64,000 bases of DNA from JANQGH01 sp039177555 (GTDB lineage: Bacteria; Pseudomonadota; Alphaproteobacteria; DSM-16000; Inquilinaceae), in the NCBI GenBank assembly GCA_039177555.1, contig JBCDFV010000004.1, positions 99,999 through 163,998 on the forward strand. The letters are read 5' to 3'. Below are positions 32,848 through 41,520 of this stretch, one piece after another. The position numbers were made by a program, and so were the translations under genes. How positions within the stretch are numbered: position 1 is the stretch's first letter; every line of letters begins with the position of its first letter. A model generated the notes under the pieces. The model ran no database searches, was not told where the DNA came from, and saw only the letters and a program-made list of their open reading frames with translations.

Positions 32848-33870
32848 ATGTTGAAACCCGTTCTTATCGCCGGCGCGGCCGCCTTGGCTCTCTCGACCAC
32901 TGGCGCCCTTGCGCAGGACCCCGTTGCCCTGGTCATTGCCCAGGGCGGCCTTGGCGACCAGTCCTACAACGACCTGGCGCACCAGGGCTTCCTGGCGGCC
33001 ACGGAGGAAACCGGCGTCGAAGGGCGCGTCCTGGAAAGCCGGGACGTGGTCGCCCAGGGTGAGCAGATCCTGCGCCGGGCAGCGGAAAGCGATTTCGGCC
33101 TGGTCGTCGATCTGGAATACGCCCATGGCGAGGTGATGGAGGCCGTGGCGCCGGACTATCCGGGCACGGAATTCGTGGTGCTGAACCAGGTGCGCGAGGG
33201 CGACAACATCACCTCGGTGCTGTTTTCGGAGCATGAGGGCTCCTACCTGGCTGGCGCCCTGGCCGCCATGGTGACGACCAACACCGACATTCCGGGCATC
33301 AATGAAGACGCGAATATCGGCGTGATCGGCGGTACGCGGTCGGTCGGGATCGACAAGTTTCTGGTCGGCTTCGTCCAGGGCGCGCGCGACATCAACCCGG
33401 ACGTCCAGGTTCAGGTGGCCTACGCCAACACGTTCGGCGATCCGGCGACCGGCCAGCAAATGGCCGAGGCCATGTTCGAGAACGGTGCCGATATCGTCTA
33501 TCAGGTCGCCGGCGGCACCGGATTGGGCGTTATCCAGGCGGCTGAAGCGGCTGGGCACTACGCAATCGGTGTCGACACAGATCAGGACGGCTTGGCCCCG
33601 GGCCATGTGCTGACCAGCATGATCAAGCGGGTCGATGTCGCGGTCGCCGATGTCGTCGACGCGTACGCGGGTGGTTCGCTAGAAGGCGGACAGGTGCGCA
33701 ACTATTCGCTGGCGGACAATGGCGTCGGCCTGTCGGAGATGATCCACACGCGCGATCTGATACCGGCAGACTATCTGGCGCGGATCGATGAGCTGCGCGA
33801 GGGCATCATCTCGGGCGACATCGTGGTCGTGAACGTGATCGAGGACGGCTATCCCGACTTCTTCCAATAG
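32848..33870 (+). CDS. BMP-family nucleoside-type ABC binding protein
   Basis: 340 residues. A cleavable signal peptide (LIAGAAALALSTTGALAQ) without a lipobox cysteine indicates a soluble periplasmic protein. The mature part (VALVIAQGGLGDQSYNDLAHQGF, GTRSVGIDKFLVGFVQGARD, AIGVDTDQDGLAPGHVLTSM) is PF02608/PnrA type. Characterised relatives bind purine nucleosides or other ribosylated compounds. GGGAGG lies 9 bases upstream. It is followed by the cognate ATPase and two permeases. Confidence 0.9.
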   Translation: MLKPVLIAGAAALALSTTGALAQDPVALVIAQGGLGDQSYNDLAHQGFLAATEETGVEGRVLESRDVVAQGEQILRRAAESDFGLVVDLEYAHGEVMEAVAPDYPGTEFVVLNQVREGDNITSVLFSEHEGSYLAGALAAMVTTNTDIPGINEDANIGVIGGTRSVGIDKFLVGFVQGARDINPDVQVQVAYANTFGDPATGQQMAEAMFENGADIVYQVAGGTGLGVIQAAEAAGHYAIGVDTDQDGLAPGHVLTSMIKRVDVAVADVVDAYAGGSLEGGQVRNYSLADNGVGLSEMIHTRDLIPADYLARIDELREGIISGDIVVVNVIEDGYPDFFQ

Positions 33871-33905
33871 GCGGTGATGCGTCCATCGTTGCCCCGGGGC
33901 GGCCG

Positions 33906-35432
33906 ATGCCAGCGGTAGACGGCCCCATCACGCGGCTGGGGGCCGATGGCATCAGCCGCCGGTTCGGGTCCGTCGTTGCGAATGACGGCATCGACCTGGC
34001 GGTGCGGGCCGGCGAAGTTCACGCCATCGTCGGCCAGAACGGCGCCGGCAAGTCGACCCTGATGCGCATCTTTCAGGGGCTGGACCAGCCCGACACGGGC
34101 CAGGTGATCGTCGACGGCCGGCCGGTGCGGTTTCGCGGACCGGCCGACGCGCTGGCCCACGGCATCGGCATGGTGCATCAGGAATTCATGCTGGCCGACG
34201 CGCTGACCCTGGCGGAGAACCTGATCCTGGGTGCCGAGCCGGGGCGGCGGGGGGTCATCGATCGACGCGCGGCGCTTGAGCGGGCCCGGCAGCTTGCCGA
34301 CCAGGCCGGCGTCGATCTCGACTGGCACCAGCGCGCCGGTGACGCGTCGGTCCCCGATCGCCAGATCGTCGAGATCCTGCGCCTGCTCTATCGCGGGGCG
34401 GACACCCTGATCCTGGACGAACCCACGGCCGTGCTGGCGCCGAGCCAGGTGGAACGCCTGTTCGGCCTGTTGCGGGCGCTGCGTCAGGACGGCCATACCA
34501 TTGTTTTCATCAGCCACAAGCTGCGCGAGGTGATGGCCCTCGCCGACCGCGTCACGGTGCTGCGGCAAGGTCGGGTGATCACGACGATTGATGTCGGCAG
34601 CATCGACCAGGACGCCCTTGCCCAGCTGGTCGTCGGCGAAACGGTCGAGCCGCCGCAGCGGACGGCCGGTGATGTCGGCGACGTGATCTTGGATGTCGAT
34701 GGCTTGTCCGTTGCCGGCCCCGGCGACCGGCCCGCGCTCGACCAGGTCTCGTTCGCGGTGAAGGCCGGCGAGATTCTTGGCATCGCCGGCGTGGCGGGTA
34801 ACGGTCAGGAGGCGTTGATCGCCAGCTTGATTGGCCTCGCGCGGCCAAGCGCCGGTCGCATTGCGCTGAAGGGCCAAGGGCTGGTCGGCAAGAGTGTCGC
34901 GGACCATCGGGCGGCCGGGATCGGCTATGTCAGCGCCGATCGAGCGGGCGAGGGATTGTGCCGCCAGGCCACGGTGACCGAGAACGCCATCGCCGGCGAA
35001 CAGCGTCCCCTGGCGGCGGAAGCCGGGGGCTGGTTGCTGCCCGGCCGTTGCAAACAGCGCGCGCAGACGATCGTCGACCGGTATCAGGTCGTTCATGGCG
35101 GCCTTGGCCGGCCGGTCGCTGAACTGTCCGGCGGCAACCAGCAGCGGTTGCTGATCGGGCGCGAAATCGACCGCTCGCCGTCACTGCTGCTGATCGCCCA
35201 GCCGACGCGCGGCGTCGATCTGAAAGGCATCGCCGCCATTCATCGGGAACTGCTGGCCTACCGGCAGCGCGGCGGCGCGATCGTCATGGTGTCGGAGGAG
35301 CTGGACGAGCTGATCGCCCTGTCCGACCGTATCCTCGTGCTCTGTGGCGGCCGGGCGATGGGCATTGTCGATCGCAAGGATGCCTCAACCGAGACGTTGG
35401 CGCCGCTGATGGTTGGCGCGGCGGCGGCATGA
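33906..35432 (+). CDS. Nucleoside-type ABC importer ATPase (two ATP-binding domains, NupO/YufO-like)
   Basis: 508 residues with duplicated ATPase domains. Domain 1 has GQNGAGKSTLM and Walker B TLILDEPTAVLAPSQ, but its signature is degenerate (ASVPDRQIVEIL instead of LSxGxxQ). Domain 2 has a degenerate Walker A (GVAGNGQEALI), an intact LSGGNQQRLLIGRE and Walker B-like LLLIAQPTRGVD. This asymmetric pattern is normal for sugar/nucleoside importers. It overlaps the first permease by 4 nt. Confidence 0.92.
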   Translation: MPAVDGPITRLGADGISRRFGSVVANDGIDLAVRAGEVHAIVGQNGAGKSTLMRIFQGLDQPDTGQVIVDGRPVRFRGPADALAHGIGMVHQEFMLADALTLAENLILGAEPGRRGVIDRRAALERARQLADQAGVDLDWHQRAGDASVPDRQIVEILRLLYRGADTLILDEPTAVLAPSQVERLFGLLRALRQDGHTIVFISHKLREVMALADRVTVLRQGRVITTIDVGSIDQDALAQLVVGETVEPPQRTAGDVGDVILDVDGLSVAGPGDRPALDQVSFAVKAGEILGIAGVAGNGQEALIASLIGLARPSAGRIALKGQGLVGKSVADHRAAGIGYVSADRAGEGLCRQATVTENAIAGEQRPLAAEAGGWLLPGRCKQRAQTIVDRYQVVHGGLGRPVAELSGGNQQRLLIGREIDRSPSLLLIAQPTRGVDLKGIAAIHRELLAYRQRGGAIVMVSEELDELIALSDRILVLCGGRAMGIVDRKDASTETLAPLMVGAAAA

Positions 35433-36481
35433 GCGACGCCGTGGCACGCGCTCTAGAGGACGGGCTTCGCCTGGCGATGCCGTTCGTGGCGGCCCTGCTG
35501 GTCGGCGCCATTCTCTTGGCCATCACCGGCCGTGATCCGCTTTCGACCTATGCCGAACTGTTCAATGAGGCCCTGGGTGGCCAGAGCAGGATCGCCGCCA
35601 CGCTGACGGCAGCGACGCCGTTGATCTTCACCGGCCTAGCGACCGCCATCGCGTTTCGAGCGGGCGTGTTCAATGTCGGGGTCGAAGGCAGCTTCTACCT
35701 GGGCGGGCTGGCTGCTGCCTGGGTCGGGTTCGCCTGGATCGGTCTTGGCGGCACGCTGCAGATGCTGGCTGCGCTGGGCTTCGGCGCCCTTGTGGGCGGC
35801 CTGTGGATGCTGCTGCCGGGGTGGTTGCGCGCCCGGCTGGATGTCGACGAGGTCGTCACCACGCTGATGTTGAACTTCATCGCCATTGGCATCGCCCTGT
35901 GGCTGGTGAACGGGCCTCTGCTGGCCGCCGGTTCCGCCAACTCCGCCACGCCGATGGTGCTGGCGGAGGCCCGCCTGCCGCGCCTGATGCCGCCATCGAC
36001 CCTGAATGCCGGTTTCCTGATCGGGCTGGCGGCCCTGGTTGCCTACGGGGTCTGGCTGCGCTTGCGGGTCGGTGGCTTCGAGAACCGGCTGGTTGGCCTC
36101 AACCCGCGCTTTGCCCGGTCTGTCGGCATCAGCGTTTCGTCGGTCATTCTGCTTGCTATCGTGTTGTCCGGTGTGATCGGCGGGCTGGGCGGTGCCACGC
36201 ATGCGCTGGGCGTGGTCGGCCGGTTCTCCGAAGGCTTCTCGCCCGGCTACGGCTTCACCGGCATCGCCGTCGCTTTGCTGGGCCGTAACCGGCCGGTCGG
36301 CATCCTGATCGGCGCGTTGATCTTCGGCGCGCTGACCTCCGCCGGCACCACGGTGCAGCTGTTCGCCGACATCCCGCTCGATCTCGTCCAGGTGCTGGAG
36401 GGCACGGTGATGATGCTGGCGGTGGTCGAGGCGGTGCGCTGGGCCCGGCGGCGTCGGGCGGTGCGGGCGGTGGCGCCGTGA
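35429..36481 (+). CDS. Nucleoside-type ABC permease 1 (NupP/YufP-like)
   Basis: 350 residues, about nine hydrophobic segments, BPD_transp_2 family. TPLIFTGLATAIAFRAGVFNVGVEGSFYLGG (described by position, about 55-85) is the conserved N-terminal block, and GLNPRFARSVGIS-type and GGLGGATHALG motifs follow. It pairs with the next permease, with which it shares a TGATG junction. Confidence 0.92.
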   Translation: MSDAVARALEDGLRLAMPFVAALLVGAILLAITGRDPLSTYAELFNEALGGQSRIAATLTAATPLIFTGLATAIAFRAGVFNVGVEGSFYLGGLAAAWVGFAWIGLGGTLQMLAALGFGALVGGLWMLLPGWLRARLDVDEVVTTLMLNFIAIGIALWLVNGPLLAAGSANSATPMVLAEARLPRLMPPSTLNAGFLIGLAALVAYGVWLRLRVGGFENRLVGLNPRFARSVGISVSSVILLAIVLSGVIGGLGGATHALGVVGRFSEGFSPGYGFTGIAVALLGRNRPVGILIGALIFGALTSAGTTVQLFADIPLDLVQVLEGTVMMLAVVEAVRWARRRRAVRAVAP

Positions 36482-37377
36482 TGCTCGACAACGTTCTGCA
36501 CGCGGCCATCTTGGCGACCACGCCGATCCTGCTGGCCGCGCTCGGCGGCTTGATCAACCGGCAGGCGGGCATCGTGAATATCGGCCTTGAGGCGATGATG
36601 CTGTCCGGCGCCCTGGCCGCGCTGATCGCCGCCCATGTCAGCGGGTCGTGGGAAGTTGGCCTGTTGGCGGCGGCCGTCGCTGGGCTGATCAGCGCCGCGC
36701 CGCTCTCGATCCTGGTCACCCGGTTCGGCGCCAACGAGATCGTCGCCGGTCTTGGGCTCAACGTCCTGATCGCCGGCCTGATCGGCTATCTCTTGTCCGA
36801 CGTCTATGGTGTCAGCGGCACGCTGCGCCTGATGCCGGTGCCGACCTTGCCGCGCATCGACCTGCCCTTCATCGCCGACGTCCCTGTCCTGGGCGCGATC
36901 CTGTCCGGCAAGGATGTGCTGACCTGGGCCGCCTGGATTCTGGTGCCGCTGACGGCGCTGCTGTTGACCAGAACCCGGATCGGGCTGCGCTTGCGCGCCT
37001 GTGGTTCGTCGCCCGCGACCGCCAATTCGGTCGGCCTGTCGGTGCCCAATCTGCGCGACGGCGCGACCTTGGCGGCGGGCGCGCTGGCTGGCCTGGGCGG
37101 GGCCGCGCTGTCGCTGGGCCTTGTCGGGCTGTTCAGCGAGGGTCTGACCGGCGGGCGCGGCTTCATCGCGCTTGCCGCCTTCTATTTCGGCCGCAACCGA
37201 CCCTGGCCGACCGCCTTCGCCTGCATCCTGTTCGGCTTCTTCGATGCGGCCCAGATCCGGCTGCAAGGCGGTGGATTGCCGCCTGAGCTGGTGCAAGTGC
37301 TGCCCTATGCCGTTGTCATCCTGGCGTTGACGCTGGCCTCGTGGAGGCGTCGGCGCGGACCTTCGCCGGAACCGTGA
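36481..37377 (+). CDS. Nucleoside-type ABC permease 2 (NupQ/YufQ-like)
   Basis: 298 residues, about nine hydrophobic segments. LAALGGLINRQAGIVNIGLE is the family N-terminus, and GANEIVAGLGLNVLIAGL follows. The ATG at 36481 overlaps the preceding stop by one base; a GTG three bases earlier is also possible. It completes the four-part importer. Confidence 0.92.
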   Translation: MLDNVLHAAILATTPILLAALGGLINRQAGIVNIGLEAMMLSGALAALIAAHVSGSWEVGLLAAAVAGLISAAPLSILVTRFGANEIVAGLGLNVLIAGLIGYLLSDVYGVSGTLRLMPVPTLPRIDLPFIADVPVLGAILSGKDVLTWAAWILVPLTALLLTRTRIGLRLRACGSSPATANSVGLSVPNLRDGATLAAGALAGLGGAALSLGLVGLFSEGLTGGRGFIALAAFYFGRNRPWPTAFACILFGFFDAAQIRLQGGGLPPELVQVLPYAVVILALTLASWRRRRGPSPEP

Positions 37378-37388
37378 TCGGGGAGCCC

Positions 37389-37964
37389 ATGGCCGATACC
37401 CAAGACCACTCGCCCACCACCGCCCTGGTGCTGGTCGACGTCATCAAGACGTTCTTCCGACCCGGTGCCGCGCTCTATTACGACCATGTCGGGGATGTGG
37501 TGCCGGCGCTGGGCCGCCTGCTGGATACCGCGCGCGCGTCGGGGGCCCTGATCGTCCACGCTGCCGAGCGCCACCAGCCGGGGCTGGTGGATTTCGAACA
37601 TCAGAAGATCCCGCCGCATTGCATGACCGACGATCCTGACACCGACTTCTTCGATCGCTTCCGCCCCGAGGGGCCGCGCGAGGCGCTGGTGGCCAAGCGC
37701 CGGTACAGCGCCTTTTTCGCCACCGATCTGGCGCTGTTGTTGCGCGAGCACGGGGTCGAGCGGGTCGTGGTCGCCGGTGTGAAAACCAATGTCTGCATCC
37801 GCGCGACAATCCAGGACGGCTTCGCGCATGGTTTTCGGATGCTGCTGCCGCGCGACGCGACGAACTCCAACCGGCCGCATTTGGCCGAGGCGAGCCTGGA
37901 AGACATCGACCGCTATTTCGGCTGGGTCGTCGATTTGGATACGGCGTTGGAGGCGCTGTCGTGA
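37389..37964 (+). CDS. Isochorismatase-family cysteine hydrolase
   Basis: 191 residues. The catalytic triad is visible: Asp17 in LVLVDVIKTFF, Lys in VAKRRYSAFFATDL and Cys in VAGVKTNVCIRATIQDG, with the cis-peptide region before the Cys. The family includes nicotinamidases, ureidoacrylate and carbamoyl amidases. GGGGAG precedes ATG 37389. Located between a nucleoside importer and a PfkB kinase, it may deamidate a nucleobase derivative; not proven by sequence. Confidence 0.85.
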   Translation: MADTQDHSPTTALVLVDVIKTFFRPGAALYYDHVGDVVPALGRLLDTARASGALIVHAAERHQPGLVDFEHQKIPPHCMTDDPDTDFFDRFRPEGPREALVAKRRYSAFFATDLALLLREHGVERVVVAGVKTNVCIRATIQDGFAHGFRMLLPRDATNSNRPHLAEASLEDIDRYFGWVVDLDTALEALS

Positions 37965-38860
37965 CCGTCGCGATCATCGGATACGCCAGCATCGACCATG
38001 CGGTGCGAACGGCGGAGGCGCCGATCCCTGACCGAACCGTGCGCATCACCAGCCGACCGGCCGACGGCTGGGGCCGCGCTGGCGGATCGCCGGCCTATGT
38101 CTGCCGGGCGCTGGTCGCCGAGGGGGTTGACGCGCCCCGGGCGTTGAGCTGGGTCGGCGACGATACGGCCGGCGAAGCTTATAGGCTGGGTCTTGAAGCC
38201 GACGGTGTCGACACATCGGGGATTGCCGCGATCGCCGGCGCGCGAACGCCGCTGAGCATCCTGGTCTATGCCAATTCCGGCGGCTGTGCGTGCTTGTACG
38301 ATCCAGGTATGCCGCCCCAAGGCTTAACGGAGGCCCAAACGGACGTCGTTGCCGCCTCCGATTGGCTGGTTGTGACGGTTGGCCCTACAACGGCGCTTCA
38401 GCAGGCCCTGGACCGCGTTCCGGCAAGCACGCAAATTGCCTGGCTGGTGAAAGCCGACCCTGAGGCGTTTACGCCCGAGCTCCGCGATCGGCTGGCGGCA
38501 CGGGCGTCGCTGGTCACGCACAGTGCGGCGGAACGCGGGTTCGTTGAGGAGGCGCTGGCAAACCCCTCCAACCAGGCCGATCGGCTCGTCATAGAAACCA
38601 GAGGTGCCGACGGACTGGCTTGGTGGCACGCTCAAAACGATCGGATATCGGCCGAGAGACGGAGGGCTGCACAGCCACACCACGTTAAAGACCAATCCGG
38701 CGCCGGCGACACCTTGGCCGCCGGCGTTCTGGCCGGTTTGATCCAGGGCTGTTCGGCCGACCAGGCGATCGATCGCGGTGTTGCCGCCGTTGATCGGTTT
38801 CTGGAACAACGGGCGATGCGCGAACGGCCAAGCGACCGTGACACGGGGACAACAGAATGA
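37961..38860 (+). CDS. PfkB/ribokinase-family kinase
   Basis: 299 residues, GTG start overlapping the previous stop (GTGA). The N-terminus GYASIDHAV and the GRAGGSPAYVCRAL glycine region are typical. The C-terminal catalytic signature is DQSGAGDTLAAGVLAGL, with Gln-Ser where DTxGAGD is usual; the anion-hole GAGD and the base Asp are kept. It probably phosphorylates a sugar or nucleoside released inside the cell. It overlaps the phosphorylase gene by 4 nt. Confidence 0.85.
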   Translation: MTVAIIGYASIDHAVRTAEAPIPDRTVRITSRPADGWGRAGGSPAYVCRALVAEGVDAPRALSWVGDDTAGEAYRLGLEADGVDTSGIAAIAGARTPLSILVYANSGGCACLYDPGMPPQGLTEAQTDVVAASDWLVVTVGPTTALQQALDRVPASTQIAWLVKADPEAFTPELRDRLAARASLVTHSAAERGFVEEALANPSNQADRLVIETRGADGLAWWHAQNDRISAERRRAAQPHHVKDQSGAGDTLAAGVLAGLIQGCSADQAIDRGVAAVDRFLEQRAMRERPSDRDTGTTE

Positions 38861-39621
38861 CGAGAGAACCGCAGGTCGACAGGGCCTGGTACATCGGCTG
38901 TACCGCCGATGAGGTGGGCGATGCCGCCATCCTGGTCGGCGACCGAGGCCGTATCGACAGGCTTGCCGAGATGCTGGAGGCGCCGACGATCCTGCCGGAG
39001 AAGCGCGGGCTTCGCACGGTCACCGGCGGCTGGCGTGGGCGCAGGATTACCGCGACCGCCTTCGGCATGGGTGCGCCCATTGCGGTGATCGTCTTGCGCG
39101 AGCTGGCGGCGCTGGGCGTGGATGTCTTTGTGCGTATCGGCACGGCCATGGTGCTGGGTCCGGCCAGGCTGGGCGACCTGCTGATCGCCGAAACCGCGCT
39201 CGCGCCCGATGGATGCACAACGGTGTTCAGCCGGCCCGGCCATGTGGCGACGGCCGATGCACGGCTCACGGCTGCCCTGGCCGAAGCCGGCCCGGATGCT
39301 CGGCCGGTCAGGGGCGGCCAGTTTGCCAGCTACGACAGCTTTTACGGCACCATGTTCCCGCTGTTGCCGGGTGAGCGGCCGGAGGTCGCCACCGAACGGG
39401 AACGCCTTGCCGAGCTGGGCGTGCTGGCCACCGATATGGAGACGGCGGCCTTGCTGACGGTCGGGCACCGCATGCGCTTGGCGACCGCCAGCCTGTGCCT
39501 GGGAACGGTGGACGCCGCCTCGCAGGCCAAGCTGCCCCCGGATGCCCTGGCGGCCGGCGAGGCCGACCTGTTCCGCACCAGCCTGGACGGCATCGTTCGG
39601 TTTCTTGACCAGAAACGCTAA
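38857..39621 (+). CDS. Nucleoside phosphorylase (PNP/UDP family)
   Basis: 254 residues. VGDRGRIDRLAEML (phosphate-binding start), GMGAPIAVIVLRELAALG, FVRIGTAMVL and the active-site ATDMETAALLTVG motif place it in the PNP_UDP_1 family that splits nucleosides with phosphate. Base specificity cannot be read. It follows the kinase by a 4-nt overlap in a nucleoside uptake operon, which fits salvage or catabolism of an imported nucleoside. Confidence 0.9.
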   Translation: MTREPQVDRAWYIGCTADEVGDAAILVGDRGRIDRLAEMLEAPTILPEKRGLRTVTGGWRGRRITATAFGMGAPIAVIVLRELAALGVDVFVRIGTAMVLGPARLGDLLIAETALAPDGCTTVFSRPGHVATADARLTAALAEAGPDARPVRGGQFASYDSFYGTMFPLLPGERPEVATERERLAELGVLATDMETAALLTVGHRMRLATASLCLGTVDAASQAKLPPDALAAGEADLFRTSLDGIVRFLDQKR

Positions 39622-39639
39622 CGCAGGATGACAGCGCCC

Positions 39640-40404
39640 ATGACCATGACCGACCGCTATTTCGACAGCCTGATCGAGCGTTTAGAGACCGTGCGCCAGA
39701 CGCAGCGCGAGGCGCTCGATCAGGCCGCCGAGATCTGTGCCGCCGCGATCGCCGCCGATGGGCTGGTCTTCACCTTCGGCACGGGCCATGGCGCGTTCCC
39801 GGCGCTGGAGAGCTTTCCGCGTTCCGGCACGATCGTCGGTTTCCGGCCCATTCCCGAAAGCACGATGATCAGCTTCCATCGGGTCTGGGGCGATATGGGT
39901 GCGCGGCAATACCGCTTCATCCACGCGCAGGAGGGTTACGGCAAGGCGATCCTGTCGTCCCATCAGCTCAAGGCCACCGACGCCATGGTGATCTACAGCC
40001 ATTCCGGCATCAACGCGGTGGTCCTGGACATCGCGCTTGCGGTGAGGGATCTGGGCATGAAGCTGGTGGCCGTGACCTCCCTGCCCCATTCGTCGGCCAG
40101 CCCGGCGCGCCATTCGTCGGGCAAGCGGCTGTACGAAGTGGCCGATGTGGTGATCGACACCGGCGTGCCGAAGGCGGATGCGGCGCTCGGCGTCGAAGGC
40201 ATGCGCCACCCCGTCGGCGCCAATTCGACCTCGATCACCATCGCCATCGCCCACACGATCAACGCGCTGACTGCCGAACGGCTGGTCGCGCGCGGCATCG
40301 AGCCGATGGTGATGGTCAACCCCAACACCGCCGACAAGGCGACGGCGGACAAGCAGAACGACGCCAACTATGCGGAGCTGTGGCGGCGGCTGAAGGACCG
40401 CTAG
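39640..40404 (+). CDS. SIS-domain sugar-phosphate-binding protein
   Basis: 254 residues. FTFGTGHGAFPALE, MVIYSHSGINAVVLDIALAVRDLG and AVTSLPHSSASPARHSSGKRL form a SIS fold of the UPF0309 type, which binds phosphosugars and may isomerise or cleave them. ATG 39640 lies 11 bases after AGGA; an ATG at 39628 overlaps that site. It ends the operon. Its stop shares the bases CTAG with the stop of the convergent dehydrogenase. Confidence 0.8.
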   Translation: MTMTDRYFDSLIERLETVRQTQREALDQAAEICAAAIAADGLVFTFGTGHGAFPALESFPRSGTIVGFRPIPESTMISFHRVWGDMGARQYRFIHAQEGYGKAILSSHQLKATDAMVIYSHSGINAVVLDIALAVRDLGMKLVAVTSLPHSSASPARHSSGKRLYEVADVVIDTGVPKADAALGVEGMRHPVGANSTSITIAIAHTINALTAERLVARGIEPMVMVNPNTADKATADKQNDANYAELWRRLKDR

Positions 40405-41447
40405 TGGCGGGCGCGTGCCGCTTCGCGGACGGTGACCGCGCCGACCCGCTGCCGCACATGGCTGTCGTTCGCCCGCTGCATATTTCGGGGCGCCTCGCCC
40501 TTGATCATCAAGGCGATGTCATCGACGACCATGCGTCCGATGTCGCGCCTGCCGTGATGGACCGCAGCAGCGCGATGGGCGGAGAGGATGGTGTTCGGCC
40601 AGGCGCGGATCGGATCGCCGGGCGGCACCGGCTCGGCAGGGAACACATCCAGTGCGGCACGAATTCGCCGCTGTTCGATCGCCGTTTGCAGCGCTGCGAA
40701 GTCGACCAGATGGGCGCGGCTGATCAATACCAGCAACGCGCCCTTCGGCATTCGCGAAAAGGCATCGCCGTCGATCAGGTGAAAGTTTTCGTCCGTCGGT
40801 GACGCCGCGATCACCAAACATCGGCTTTTGGCAACGACATCGTTCAGCGCCGTCGCCGTGACGCCCTGGCTGGCCAAGACATCGGCCTCTTGCCAGGGGT
40901 CATAGACCAGAACGTTGCAACCGAACGGCGCCAACAGCCTGTTGCATTCCTGCGCGATCGAACCGAAGCCGATGAACCCGACCGTCTGTCCGTAGAGCGA
41001 GAAGTCGAACCGCTCGTCCTCGCCAAGCCAGGTCTCCGTCCCTTTCCGAAATGCCTCGTGACCGTCCACGATCCCCCGCGCGCCGGCGATCATGAAGCCC
41101 AAGGTCATCTCGGCCACCAAACGGCGGAAGGCCGGGGCGCAGCTCAAGACCTCGATGTTTCGGGCGAAGCAAGTGTCGTAGTCGAGCGAGGGCGGAAAGC
41201 TGCCCGCCACCTCCAGGCAGGCAAGCAGATTGGGCGCCCTGTCGAGATCAAGCTGATCGAAGCAGGGATCGGTCCCGATGATGAAGTTCGCGTTCGCGGC
41301 GGCGCTATCGACGACTTCCGGCGGCGCCGGCTCATCACGCGCCCACACCAACGTGCACAGATCACTCAGCCGCGCCAGGTCGGCCGGGTCGAAAAGCTCG
41401 TCAAGCGTGCGGAAGCTGGGGGCCAGCAGCGCGATCGGCTTGGTCAT
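40401..41447 (-). CDS. D-isomer-specific 2-hydroxyacid dehydrogenase family protein
   Basis: 348 residues. The NAD domain has VGFIGFGSIAQECNRLL (GxGxxA/G type). Active-site Arg, Glu and His are expected in LVLISRAHLVDF, LDVFPAEPVPP and TILSAHRAAAV. It reduces or oxidises 2-keto/2-hydroxyacids. It is the last gene of the leftward sugar-importer operon, separated from the permease by a tandem-repeat spacer. The ATG at 41447 abuts the array, with GAGA just before it and no strong ribosome site. Confidence 0.85.
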   Translation of the reverse strand: MTKPIALLAPSFRTLDELFDPADLARLSDLCTLVWARDEPAPPEVVDSAAANANFIIGTDPCFDQLDLDRAPNLLACLEVAGSFPPSLDYDTCFARNIEVLSCAPAFRRLVAEMTLGFMIAGARGIVDGHEAFRKGTETWLGEDERFDFSLYGQTVGFIGFGSIAQECNRLLAPFGCNVLVYDPWQEADVLASQGVTATALNDVVAKSRCLVIAASPTDENFHLIDGDAFSRMPKGALLVLISRAHLVDFAALQTAIEQRRIRAALDVFPAEPVPPGDPIRAWPNTILSAHRAAAVHHGRRDIGRMVVDDIALMIKGEAPRNMQRANDSHVRQRVGAVTVREAARARH

Positions 41448-41520
41448 TCTCTGGGCCTATTTCTCTGGGGCCTATTTCTCTGGGGCCTATTTCTCTGGGG
41501 CCTATTTCTCTGGGGCCTAC
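41447..41520. repeat. Five-copy 15-bp tandem repeat between permease and dehydrogenase
   Basis: TTCTCTGGGGCCTAT repeats at 41461, 41476 and 41491, exact. A fourth copy at 41506-41520 ends in C instead of T, and a fifth at 41447-41460 lacks one G. The array fills the spacer exactly: one end holds the permease TAG (41519-41517) and the other touches the dehydrogenase ATG. The unit length is a multiple of three and each unit has a TAG in the permease frame. Recent slippage expansion is likely. Confidence 0.95.

Noticed and set aside
41447..41520. CRISPR array
   Set aside because: Units are contiguous 15-mers without spacers and no cas genes are present.
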